Assembly (NCBI RefSeq): GCF_016808335.1
Contig: NC_053153.1
Coordinates: 30,015,590-30,079,589, forward strand
Source of the DNA: Panicum virgatum
Lineage: Eukaryota > Streptophyta > Magnoliopsida > Poales > Poaceae
Length of the DNA stretch: 64,000 nucleotides
Direction of reading: 5' to 3'
Part shown: piece after piece, positions 9,072 through 19,600 of the stretch
How the letters are laid out: the number at the start of each line of letters is the position of its first letter
Numbering within the stretch: position 1 is the first letter of the stretch
Notes under the pieces: generated by a model
The model's database searches: none
Told to the model about the DNA's origin: nothing
Seen by the model: only the letters and a program-made list of their open reading frames with translations
Translations under genes and position numbers: made by a program

Positions 9072-10170
9072 CACAGAGGCCTCGTTTGGTTCGCGCTAGG
9101 ATTTAAGCGTGCTATGTGATGAGGACATCGTCACGCTGGACATGCACGAATCGGCCTCATCTCCAAGTTACAAGTCGACTCCAACTCGGTCTTCACGTTC
9201 ATCTCGGATTCAGCCAACACTCCTGCACGGTTTCGGCGATATCTCTCTCATACGGAGTCGGAATGAGGTGATCTTGGATGCGTTGGAATCGTGACGACGA
9301 GACGCTTCTTTTGGTTGTGGTCCCAGCTCCAGAAGCCTCGTGGATCATTCTGTGTGACCATGAAAAGATGCTGCGACACCTGTTTTGGGCCTTTTCAGGC
9401 TTTGTATTGTGTCGGGCCTTAAGCCCAAGTTGTGGGCGCCCCACCCCTGGTCGCCCCAACCCTAGGTTGCCCCTAGCTTAATAAACTCAGTAGCCACCGC
9501 TGTTCGATTTGGGCTTTGTTTAGTTCTTGTGTTTTCCTTCGAGAAACATAGATTGATTCGTTGTAACTGTAGCGACAAGTCCTTTTACAGTGATCCAGGG
9601 CCCCCGTTCTTGATCTCCTCCACTGTGTCGATTAGTCCTTTGGAATCGAGTTCTCGAACCCCCTCTTTGACTCGCTTCATTCATATTTGCAATATCAGAT
9701 TGCATGTTTACATCTTCTTGCTTGTGTTTTTCGATTCGTTTGCAGAAAAAACCTTCTCGGCGAGATCAATCAAGTCGTGCTTGGTTGATAACCAACGAAG
9801 CAGTGGTATAACAGTTGCTTGACTTCGAATCGTGCTGATTAGAAGCCGGATCGCCAACGTCACACACTCCACCAATCGAATTTACCTCTACCTCTCGAAA
9901 GATCGGGTCTAGTCCTCATCACTATGAATAGTGACATTTTGACCGCTAAATACGGTGTCAAATAAATACAGTTTACAAAACCAACTCCAGAACCCCGCGC
10001 CAGTGATCTTGAAGAATCTAATGAGGCATTTGACCGTGCGATTAGAGGATAGTTACTGTACCATCACTGTATCCAATCATCAATTAATTACCATCATTAG
10101 ATTCGTCGCGAAAAAGTTATACTCATCCCTAAATTTTTTTTACAAATAGACTTCATCCATTACTTCGTAC
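9072..10170. mobile_element. hAT-like MITE interrupted by an LTR-like insert
   Basis: The left piece (9072-9115) starts with GGCCTCGTTTGGTTCGCGCT, a common grass MITE terminus. The right piece (9923-10170) contains 'gtttacaaaaccaactcc' and 'attagattcgtcgcga', which I recall as the interior of the same MITE class. The matching right terminus is not visible, so that end is eroded or deleted. 807 bp of foreign DNA separate the pieces. Confidence 0.45.
9116..9922 (+). mobile_element. LTR-like insert with 11-bp terminal inverted repeats
   Basis: GTGATGAGGAC at 9116-9126 is the exact complement of GTCCTCATCAC at 9912-9922, and TAT stands outside both ends (9113-9115, 9923-9925). The inside reads like a Ty3/gypsy LTR: promoter-like and leader-like text, then 'aacgaagcagtggtat' near 9795-9810, which resembles an LTR end plus a TGGTAT-type primer-binding site. 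An LTR would not normally carry its inverted partner beyond the primer site, so this is either a truncated retroelement with a chance repeat or a composite. No protein recognised. Confidence 0.45.
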
Positions 10171-10179
10171 ATACATGCG

Positions 10180-10670
10180 AGATTTTTTTGGGAGACGTGC
10201 CACTCTTTACCACCCGTACGGCCGTACGTGCTCCCCGCGGACCCTCCCTGCGCCGCCTCTTCTCAAGCTCCAGCGAGTCGCCCCGCCTCCGGATTCGCGC
10301 CGCCCCGCCCCTGGAATTGCGCCACCCCCACCCCTGCCCTCTCCCTGCGCCGACGGGGGGAGCCACGGCGGAGGCCCGGCCTCCCGGAGCGGCGGCGCCC
10401 TGCGCCGGCCCCGGCGCCAATCGGGGCCCGCCCTGACCCCCGTGCCGGAGGAGAGCGGCCGCGCCGGCGTGGAGCTGCGGTGACCCGTCCGTCCCTGATC
10501 CCCGTACCTGCAGGGGCCTGCTGCACAGGGAGGGAGCAGCGGCTGCGAGACGTGTCCAGCTCCTCGTCACGCTCGGCTGCCGCCTTCTCAGAACAGGCGT
10601 AGGAGGTCCTTGTGCCAGGGCCGCCGGGTAAAGCCATCTCCACTGACACCCGTCTCCTGATCCGATGCTT
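10180..10670 (+). other. GC-rich exon-like block, unrecognised
   Basis: High GC with frames open on both strands, the longest about 200 codons on the minus strand. No domain is recognised and codon choice simply follows base composition. It resembles a grass first exon or leader but has no supported continuation. Downstream to 10909 there is a short imperfect repeat (AATTCGGTCTCA at 10796 and 10829) and nothing else. Confidence 0.3.
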
Positions 10671-10998
10671 CTCTCGTGATTTGTAGTGTACTTCAATTCT
10701 CTAATTGTGATAACATATAAGAGTTGTACTTTCTCCTCTGATAACCATACTTGATATGGAATCAGTTTACTCTCAGAGGTGTGAATCAAAAGACCAATTC
10801 GGTCTCAAGGATGTGAATATAAAGGTCAATTCGGTCTCATGATTGTGAATAAATGGAATCACTTTTGCTACATAGATGATGGGAGTGCTTCCAGACAGGA
10901 TGGATGCACTGCGTGATGCCATCAACAACAACAACAACATAGCCTTTTTTCCCAAGCAAGTTGGGGTAGGCTAGAGATGAAACCCGAAAGAAATAAGT

Positions 10999-12084
10999 TC
11001 AAAATTCATGCACATTGATAGCTAGTCTCCAAGCGCTCCTATCCAAAGCTATCTCTTTAGAGATGTTCCAATCCTTAAGGTCTCTCTTAACCGACTCATC
11101 CCACGTCAGTTTAGGTCTACCTCTACCTCTCTTTACATTATCGACTAGCTCAAGGATCCCATTACGCACCGGCGCCTCAGGAGGCCTTCGTTGGACATGT
11201 CCAAACCATCTCAGCCGATGCTGAGTAAGTTTCTCCTCAATTGGTGCCACCCCGACCCTATCCCGAATAACTTCGTTCCGGACTCTATCCCTCCTTGTGT
11301 GCCCGCAAAACCACCGCAACATCCGCATTTCTGCTACACTCAGTTGCTGCACATGTCGTCTTTTTGTAGGCCAACATTCAGCACCGTATAATATCGCCGG
11401 ACGAATTGCTGTCCTATAGAATTTGCCTTTTAGCTTTTGTGGCACCCTCTTGTCACAAAGGATGCCAGAAGCTTGCCGCCATTTCAACCAGCCAGCTGAA
11501 ATTCTATGCCTAACATCTTCATCAATGTCGCCATCCTTTTGTAACACCGATCCTAAATACCGAAACGTATCCTTCTGGACCACCACTTGCCCATCTAGAC
11601 TAACGTCTCCCCCCTCATGCCTAGTCGCGCTGAAATCACACATCATGTACTCGGTCTTGGTCCTACTAAGTCTGAACCCTTTCGACTCTAACGTGCGTCT
11701 CCACAGCTCTAACTTCTTATTAACCCCTGCCCTACTCTCGTCAACTAACACCACATCATCAGCAAAGAGCATACACCAAGGGATCTCACCTTGTATATCC
11801 CTTGTGATCTCATCCATCACTAAAGCAAATAAATAAGGGCTCAATGCTGACTCCTGGTGTAGGCCTATGTTAATAGGAAAGTCAGTGGTGTTGCCATCAC
11901 ATGTCCGGACAAACGTCGTCGCATCTTTGTACATATCCTTAATGAGGGTAATATACTTGGTTGGGACTTTGTGCTTCTCCAAAGCCCACCACATGACATT
12001 TCTCGGTACTTTGTCATATACCTTCTCAAGGTCAATGAAGACCATGTGCAAGTCCTTCTTCTGCTCCATATATCTCTCCATCAA
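10999..12084 (-). pseudogene. RTE LINE polyprotein, C-terminal part: reverse transcriptase
   Basis: 361 codons directly downstream of, and in frame with, the stop that ends the N-terminal part. RT motif A is seen as FIDLEKVYD (D17) and motif C as LFADD (107-110), so the catalytic aspartates are present. One conserved glycine in [12 protein letters not shown] (residue 78) is replaced by E. The C-terminal region (about 250-340: [24 protein letters not shown]) is typical of plant RTE elements. Without the N-terminal half it would lack part of the RT fingers, so the copy is probably inactive by itself. Confidence 0.88.
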
Positions 12085-14118
12085 TTATCGTATTAAGAAA
12101 ATCGCCTCTATGGTTGACCTTCCAGGCATGAACCCAAATTGGTTTTGGGTCACACTTGTCCCTCTTCTTAGGCGATGCTCGATGACCCTCTCCCAAAGCT
12201 TCATCGTATGGCTCATCAGCTTAATCCCACGGTAGTTAGTACAACTTTGAACATCGCCCTTGTTTTTAAAGATAGGTACTAATATACTTCTCCTCCATTC
12301 TTCCGGCATCTTGTTTGACCGAAAAATGAGATTAAAAAGCTTAGTTAACCAAACTATTGCTCTATCTCCTAGGCATCTCCACACCTCAATGGGAATACCA
12401 TCAGGACCCAACGCTTTACCTCTCTTCATCCTCTTCAAAGCCTCCCCGATCTCTACCTCCTGAATTCTCCTCACAAAACGTCTGTTGGTATCGTCAAAAG
12501 AGTCATCTAACTCAAGGGTAGGGCTCTCACTCTCCCCATTAAACAACTTGTCGAAGTACTCTCTCCATCTATCCATGATCTCATCATCCTGCACTAGCAG
12601 TCGATCTGTCCCATCCTTAATGCATTTGATTTGGTTGATGTCCCTTGTCTTCCGCTCGCGGATCCTAGCCATCCTATAAATTTCCTTTTCCCCTTCTTTC
12701 GTGCCTAGCCGCTGATATAGGTCATCATACGCCTTACCTTTTGCTACACTCACAGCTCGCTTTGCAACCCTCTTCGCTAATTTATAGCCCTCGATGTTGG
12801 CTGCACTCTTGTCAAGATGGAGACGCTTGAAACACTCCTTCTTCTCCTTAATAGCCCTTTGCACCTCGTCGTTCCACCACCAGGTGTCTTTCCCCTCCTG
12901 TTTGCCTCCCTTACTCACGCCAAACACCTCTGAGGCCACCTTCCGAACACATGTTGCCATCTTTAGCCACATGTCATCTGCGTCTTCTCCTTCTTCCCAA
13001 GGCCCCTCACCTAGCATCCTTTCCTTAAACGCTTGTGCCGCTTCCCCTCTAAGCTTCCACCACTTTGTTCTCGCAATCTTGGTACATTTGTCCCGGTGGA
13101 CACGTACCCGAAGACGAAAGTCCGCCACCACAAGCTTGTGTTGAGGGACAACACACTCCCCAGGTATCACCTTACAATCTAAGCAATCACGTCTATCCTC
13201 CCTCCTAGTAAGGATAAAGTCGATCTGACTCGAGTGTTGTCCACTACGAAACGTCACAAGATGTGATTCCCTCTTCTTAAACACGGTATTCGCTATCAAC
13301 AAGTCGTAGGCTAACGCGAAGTTCAACACATCCTCCCCCTCTTGACTCCTGCTACCATACCCAAAACTCCCGTGCACTCGCTCGAACCCTACATTAGTCG
13401 CACCCACATGACAATTGAGATCTCCTCCTATGAAGAGTTTCTCGCTGGTAGGCACGGTACTAACCATGCTATCTAGATCTTCCCAGAACTGCATCTTGGT
13501 GCTCTCAATAAGGCCTACCTGAGGGGCATATGCACTGATCACATTCAAAACCGAATCTCCAACTACCAACCGGATTAGGATAATCCGGTCGCCTTGCCTT
13601 CTAACCTCTACGACTCTATCCTTAAGGCTCCTATCAATCAAGATGCCTACACCATTCCTACCCGGAGTTGCTCCCGTGTACCAAAGCTTGAAGCCAGTAT
13701 CCTCAACCTCCTTCGCCTTCTGGCCCTTCCATTTAGTCTCTTGAACGCATAGAATATTTACACGCCTCCTAATTGCTACATCAACTAGCTCTCGCAACTT
13801 ACCCGTTAGGGACCCTACGTTCCAGCTACCTATACGAAACCTAGTTGGCTCGGCTAGCTTCCTTACCCTTCGCACCCTTCGAGGGAAGTGCGAAGACCCT
13901 TGCTCATTTTTCACTACACCCGGGCGTAGATGTAGCGCGCCATTCAGGTGACGACCCGACCCTTGCTCACTTATCATCGTACCCAGGTCATGATACGACG
14001 CGCCCTTGGGGGGATGGCGACCCGGCCCTTGCCCATTTATCACCACACCCGGGTTCCGATGTAGCGCGTCGCTAAGAGGGTTACGCCCCAACGAGTTTCT
14101 TGTAGGTTTCATATCCAT
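12085..14118 (-). pseudogene. RTE LINE polyprotein, N-terminal part: endonuclease and start of RT
   Basis: 677 codons. Residues about 93-330 form an exonuclease/endonuclease/phosphatase-type domain. The expected catalytic or metal-binding positions are visible: N100 (SWN), E127 (QET), Y197 (AYAPQ), D233 and N235 (GGDLN), D300 (QID) and H327. This enzyme nicks the target strand to prime reverse transcription. From about 565 the reverse transcriptase begins (GPDGIPIEVW, then NYRGI, then QFGF.PGRST). The frame ends at an in-frame TAA (12085-12087), and the rest of RT continues in the same frame immediately after, so this is a premature stop and not a natural end. The N-terminal 90 residues contain short repeats ending in PGVV.N.QG. 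Confidence 0.88.
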
Positions 14119-14261
14119 TAGAGTGGCATTTTTTATGCTGGTTTGCCAAAACCTAACGCAACCCTCCTCCTTTACCCGGGCTTGGGACCGGCTATGTTGA
14201 GACGACTCAGGAGAGAGAGTCTTCCAGTCAGCATAGGCGGAGTTTGCGTGATGCCATCACT

Positions 14262-14538
14262 ATTATAATTAATGTAATACAATTATATAGTCAAGATATA
14301 ATAAAGAAACATAAAGAATTATCGACTTCTGCTCGTATTCAGTAAAAAATGTGATATCATCAGCAGGACACTTCAGACATTTTACTACTCAAATCAGATA
14401 ATTGACTCAAAATAATCAGGATTGCCATACACCCGGCTTATCTAGACAGTCGATTCTTCATACAGTTAGCTTATCACAGAATTTTGCTTCTTAGAAAAGC
14501 GAGCTCCAGATAAGCGAAAACAAACAGGGCCTTCGCAA
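14262..14538. mobile_element. hAT-type MITE just upstream of the Lines-like gene
   Basis: The right end is GCGAAAACAAACAGGGCC, a usual hAT-MITE terminus in grasses, about 20 bp before the first ATG of the next gene. Its interior matches 8180-8490. If the gene is expressed, this MITE would lie in its leader or core promoter. Confidence 0.5.
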
Positions 14539-14556
14539 TTCCAATAAAATCAGCAG

Positions 14557-14884
14557 ATGCCACCGCCGGAGAAGCAGAAGCAGCAGCTCGCCCGCCTCTG
14601 CGACCTTGTTGCCGCCTCCCTTCTCCCCCATCTCGTAAGCAAGCAAGCAACCATCGCCACCACGACACCTCATGCGGGAGGACGAGCGGTGCCTCCTCAT
14701 TGCACTCTCCAGGGTAACCCCAGCTGTCCTGTAGTGTTAAATTAAGTTTCACGGGGCCGCGGCCTGATGGTTTATTCTGGCATCGTTTCAGGTAAACAAG
14801 GCAATTCAAGGATGGAACCAGCAGGAGGAGGAGGAGGAGGAGGAGGAGGAGGAGGAGCAGCAGCAATAGTGTGAATCCGATCAG
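14557..14884 (+). pseudogene. First two exons of the Lines-like gene, damaged
   Basis: Exon 1 starts at ATG 14557 (MPPPEKQKQQLARLC..., a plausible N-terminus) and ends at 14713 before GTAACC. The segment that connects to exon 2 (from ATG 14672: MREDERCLLIALSR) is in the next frame, so 157 nt cannot be read through. An AAGC repeat at 14637-14648 is a likely slippage site. Exon 2 (14792-14884) continues as VNKAIQGWNQQ, an 11-residue Glu run encoded by GAG repeats, then Gln, and then an in-frame TAG at 14867-14869, five codons before its donor. Use of ATG 14672 would avoid the frame break but not the TAG. Either the gene is dead, or its real 5' exons or splice sites differ. Confidence 0.65.
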
Positions 14885-15073
14885 GTATTTCTTCGAATTC
14901 AATAGATGTGTTTTTGTTCGATTGTCAATCTTCTGTGATTCCTGTTAGTTTTACATGGCCGATGTAGTTGTATGATGTGTAATTTACATTGTTAAATTTC
15001 TAAATTGCTTTCTTTTTAAAAAAAATTCTAAATTGCGTCTGCCCATGATTTATTGAACTATTACTTTATCTGC

Positions 15074-16112
15074 CCATGTTTTCAAATCGTCTAGTCGGAC
15101 CTAGTCGCCTTGGGACCGATCAGACGACTAGTCGCGATTAGTCGTCGATCAGGCCGATTAGTCGAGAGCCTAGTCGGTCCTAGTCGTCTGCCTAGTCGTC
15201 CTAGTGTCCCAGGACCGATATGATATATGTACTACATATTACTTAATAAAAAGCAAGCATGAAGACAACAATGATGGTGGAAGTGTATGTGCGGGAACAC
15301 TTCCACAGCTCTGTGGCGTCGATCCACATCTGCACATACACATAACACTAAGCAGAGGAGAGAAAGAAGCTAGAAGAATAGCAAGCAAGAGGGGAAGCGG
15401 AGCTCGAGTATGAGCAGACAGTAAAGCAGGGGAGGGGAGAGCATAGAGAAGAAGCACGAGCAGATAGTGAAGCAGGGGAGGGGAGAGCACAGAGAAGAAG
15501 CATGCCACTTACCGTCGGAGGAAGAGGAGGTCATCTTCAGGTGCTGCTGCTGGTGGCAGCCTTGCAGAACGCCGGCGCCCAAGGCCTGGCGGAGGCGGAG
15601 GCAGAGCCAGGAACTTAGGAAGCGGAAAAAAGAGGGTCGCCGGCCGCCAGGTCTTGCCGCGGTAGCAGCAGCAGGCCAGCAGCTGCGCCGGCGGACGTGC
15701 AGCAGGCGGCGGCGGTCCACGGGGCGGCGCAATTTTGGGCGGGGCAGCGCGATTTTGGCGCGGATTTGGCGGGCGGCGGCGGACGACGCTCGTGGTCTGG
15801 AGGAGCAGGCGGACGGTCGTGGTCTGGAGCTGGGAACTGCTGTGTCTGACTCTATATACCTAAAACCTAATGGGCCGCCTCTCCAGCCCACCACCGGCCC
15901 AAGCCCACAACGCAAAATAGCCCACCACCGGCTCGTGGTCTGATCGTTTTTCAAGCTGATCGGTGCGACTAATCGCGATTAGACGACGACTAATCGGACG
16001 ACTAGAAAACTAGTCGCTCCAACCTAATCGGTGCCCCTTATCGAGGTCCATGGACCGATAAGCCCGACTAATCGCGACTAATCACGATTAGTCGGACGAC
16101 TAGATAACATGG
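15074..16112 (-). mobile_element. Non-autonomous hAT-like transposon in intron 2
   Basis: 1039 bp with ends CCATGTT and AACATGG, flanked by TTATCTGC (15066-15073) and GTATCTGC (16113-16120), an 8-bp duplication with one mismatch. Both subterminal regions are packed with CGACTAG / GATTAGTCG motifs, as hAT transposase-binding regions often are. On the minus strand there is a promoter-like 'ggtatatagagtc' near 15852, a GC-rich leader, and a start MTSSSSDG (ATG near 15536) followed by a donor GGTAAGTGGC. This looks like the 5' end of an internally deleted transposase gene. No catalytic domain remains. Confidence 0.7.
15412..15503. repeat. Tandem duplication, period 46 bp
   Basis: The 46-bp unit beginning GAGCAGACAGTAAAGCAGGG at 15412 is repeated from 15458 with three visible substitutions. 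It lies inside the hAT derivative. Confidence 0.75.
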
Positions 16113-16646
16113 GTATCTGCTTCACGAGTGGTACTGTAACCATTTCACTCTGTTGTGTAACGTTCTCATGGAACTTCTAGGATCTGACAATCGACAAGTT
16201 TTTGACCAATCTGCAAAATTCATTGGTTTGGAATTGTGAGCACTACAGCAGCGCATGATGGCTTAGGCTTACAGAATGGAAAACAGTTTCACCGGAGATC
16301 AGTTACCCATGATTGACTTTGGTTTGATGAAATCATAATTCTTGTTCCATTATTCCCTTTGGAGCAAATAATACGTCCAATCCAATTTCCGTCTTAATCT
16401 TATGTTTGATGCTTCCATATCCTTTTAATCTCAGTCCACGTGGGCTGGAGGCGCTGGACAGATTCCATTTCTAAAGCAGTATGATTGAGTGAATCTAATT
16501 TTGCAGTACTTTGTAGCTGCTGACCGGAAAACTTGATTCAACAAACATCCATCTACAAGCAAATAAATTCTTGTTCATCTACTAAGTGTTGTCTTTGTGC
16601 ACGCTGTATGTTTATGAGATATTCATGTTTTTTTGCTTTCATTTAG

Positions 16647-19600
16647 AAAATTGCTTCATGCCCTGGAGAAGGCCATAGTTGCTGTTTACCACCTGGGCAG
16701 CAGCCATACGATGGATTTGGCTGCCTGGAAAATATGGTCTCCATACTGGTAAAAAAAATCATATGCTTGTTTCCTTCCTTTATGCACCCTGTTTTCATGA
16801 AATATTAGTTCGTAGGACCATCATATGGCCTTTCTCTCTTTCATTTTCTCGAATATGCAGGAGAGCTGCATATCATTGCATTAAGAAGGAGAAGGCCAAA
16901 ATAGCCGTACAACACACACCACTAAGCACCCAAGACACACACTACTACCCCAGCCACTGGGGAGTTACAGGATTACAAACTCGCCAAAAACTAAGATACC
17001 ACCATGACCAACTAGGCTATCTCCAAACTCCTAGTCAGGCAGCGCGACAGCGACCGCTGCACTTAACCCTTTTGCACCTGCGAGCATCCAAAGTTCAGCT
17101 TCTTCATGCACAAGCAAGAGGGCTCTATCAACACCGGGAGCAACAGCTTCTTTCTGCTAATATGTAATTATGTATACTAGTAAAGTAATAAGGAAGCAAA
17201 GTGACAACCACCCTTGGCTAACCTGCTCAGCAATATGCAGGACTTTGTGTTCTAGTACCTCATTCAAGGGGCATAACGTTCTATTGTTTTTCAGAAATAG
17301 TCTCCATTGTATCTAACCTTTATTTACATTTACTACTTCAGTATTACATTCAAATCTGAGCCAGCATTAGACTATTTTCTTACATCTCATACCCTTTGGT
17401 TTGTTTTTGTCACTTAATTTATTCCTTGAAGTAGCAGTCTAGTATTAAAAATGCTATGATGTTTCCTCTACACAAGTGTCTTTTTGTAGTGCTTTTCATG
17501 CCACCGCATGGATAGCTTGTGCGGCACTGTGTTAAGAGTTACATTTCTATAGTGTTGCCCTGGTAAAGTGTTTTCTTTGGTGAACTATATCAATCTTTTG
17601 CACTACCCATTTCAGTTATAATCATTAGCTAGTATTATCTTATGTGAGTTGCTTGTACATTGTAGAGCACTAGCATGGCTAGTATGTTACTAAAACTTTC
17701 ATGTTATGCCATCCTTTTCAGGTTGGTGTCCTTGGTTTCTGCACCTGCAGTGACTATGCCAAACACTCAGCTGGCAATATCCTGGTTTCCATATCCAGTG
17801 CCCTAATTAAGTTTGTATGCTTCTCATATTTTCACTTCTCTTCTTTTGGTGCACTCAGTTTAGACACCTGCTTATTCCATGGTTGTTGTCATATTCCTAG
17901 GAATCTATTTGGATTCAGTTTATTGAGCTTGTCTGGGTAGCTATACATGCAGCATCAAAATGTGTCCGTAGGTGTTTGGATGCAACCCTGGCTGAGGCAG
18001 CTCCAGCCAGACAGTGCCGTGAGCTGCAGGTGTCTGAAATCGGACACCTGGGAGCGCTGCCTGGACCAGGCAAGCTCTCCATGGCGCAAAGCAAACAGTC
18101 CCATAATGCTGTATCTTCTACAACTGACTCCAACAGCCACAACGTTACTTGTTCAAGCACCAGCATCACAAGCTTCATGACAGTACTTGACCAGTGTGGT
18201 TTCAATATCAGTGGGCAAATAATGCCCAGTCTCTTTCAAGTGTTACATGCTATCTTAAAGTTCCTTAAACACAGTGACAGTGAATTGAAAGATAACTTCA
18301 TTTGTCTATCCGTTCATCATATTCAGAACATGCCTTGGGTTACTTTCCATCAATTACATACTGGAGAACTTGCCAACTGTATCAAGGATAGCGGATTTGG
18401 CTTCTGTAATGATTCAACACAGTCCGGAATCCTGACAGGCAGTCTTCTCCAGCTACTGTGTTCGTTACTTGAGCAAAGTTACCTGGAAGGTACAGATAGA
18501 CAAGATATGTATGTGAAACTCGTGGATATAATTCCCAAGATAGTAGCTTCCTTACAGGAGCAACATGATGGCCCCGAAAGCCTTCATCAGTACTTAAAGC
18601 ACAAATTTCTGGTAAGTTCAGACATTCAGAGCTCTTCTGCATCACTTATTGCTTGTTACTCTGGCTTCATGAACACTTGTTTTCCTTTTTAATGCAGATG
18701 GTAATGATGCGGCTAAAGCCTTACATGCAGCAACATTGCTCACATATTGTTTGTTGTTTAAAATTACTTCGGCAGTACTTTCATGACCTTATTCATGAAC
18801 CTATCTCGCAACATATTGCTAAACTAGATAGTTGTTTAGAAGGATCTCCTTTTTTGTTGAATATGGTGGGTTTAGTTGAGAATCAGGATAAGTCAACCCG
18901 GCACTTGCAAAGGCAAGCTATTTATTTGTTCCTTAGTTGTTCCATATGTTTGTCTTACAACAGAAATGATGGCACAGTTAAATGTTCATGCAAGAGGAAT
19001 GATTGTTTCTTGGGCCACAAAGTGCAAGGCTGCAGTGATCACTGCAGTTGTGTTGGCTTATCAGAAATTTCAGACTGGTTTCAGAGGTGTTACTTAGACA
19101 TGAGTTTTGATTCAAAATCATCAACAGATTTTGCCTTATCCTTTCTGGAATTGTATATGGAGGAGGTATGCATCTATGCCCCCAATAATGAATTGCTAAA
19201 AAAATTTATTATTGTTCTAGGGAAACACAACTTAACTTTGGAGCCATTTAATTTGTTATCTTTCTTGAATAGTTTAGATTGGCATCAGTTGTAAATTTCT
19301 ACTTCAGTTTGTCTTCACTAGTCATTATCATTCAGCGAAACATCATGCCCAATCAACCTTAATGCTAGCTGCTAACTAACACAACCTATCTCCTCTATTC
19401 TCTCTATCTGTCAAACTGAGTTAGAAAATGCCGAAGACAGTTATCTGCTTCTTTTGGCTAATTTATCAATTAGCAAGTTCTTACTTCATTCCCTACTCTA
19501 AAGAAGGCCCACCACCGGCTTTATGATTCTGAACAGTCTTGGTAATATGTTTAACGTTCATTCATATTTCAGGATGACATGCTATTCAGTATTCTCTTAC

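Larger units (their letters stand above)
10925..14244 (-). mobile_element. Full-length RTE-clade LINE, 3.32 kb
   Basis: The element is bounded by the 15-bp repeat TGCGTGATGCCATCA at 10910-10924 and 14245-14259. On the minus strand it ends in a short TTG repeat ('gttgttgttgttga') and not poly-A, as is usual for RTE/BovB-type LINEs. It encodes one long frame with an apurinic-type endonuclease followed by reverse transcriptase, with no separate ORF1, also typical of RTE. The frame is broken once by TAA at 12085-12087. Apart from that it looks young and complete, since both target copies are identical. Confidence 0.9.

Noticed and set aside
10160..10789. 209-codon minus-strand frame as a gene
   Set aside because: Low-complexity Arg/Gly/Ala-rich translation, no domain, no continuation.
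10925..14244. Plus-strand frames antisense to the LINE
   Set aside because: Shadows of the minus-strand polyprotein; no domain of their own.
14474..14902. 142-codon minus-strand frame with a poly-Leu run
   Set aside because: It is the complement of the GAG repeat and first exons of the Lines-like gene.
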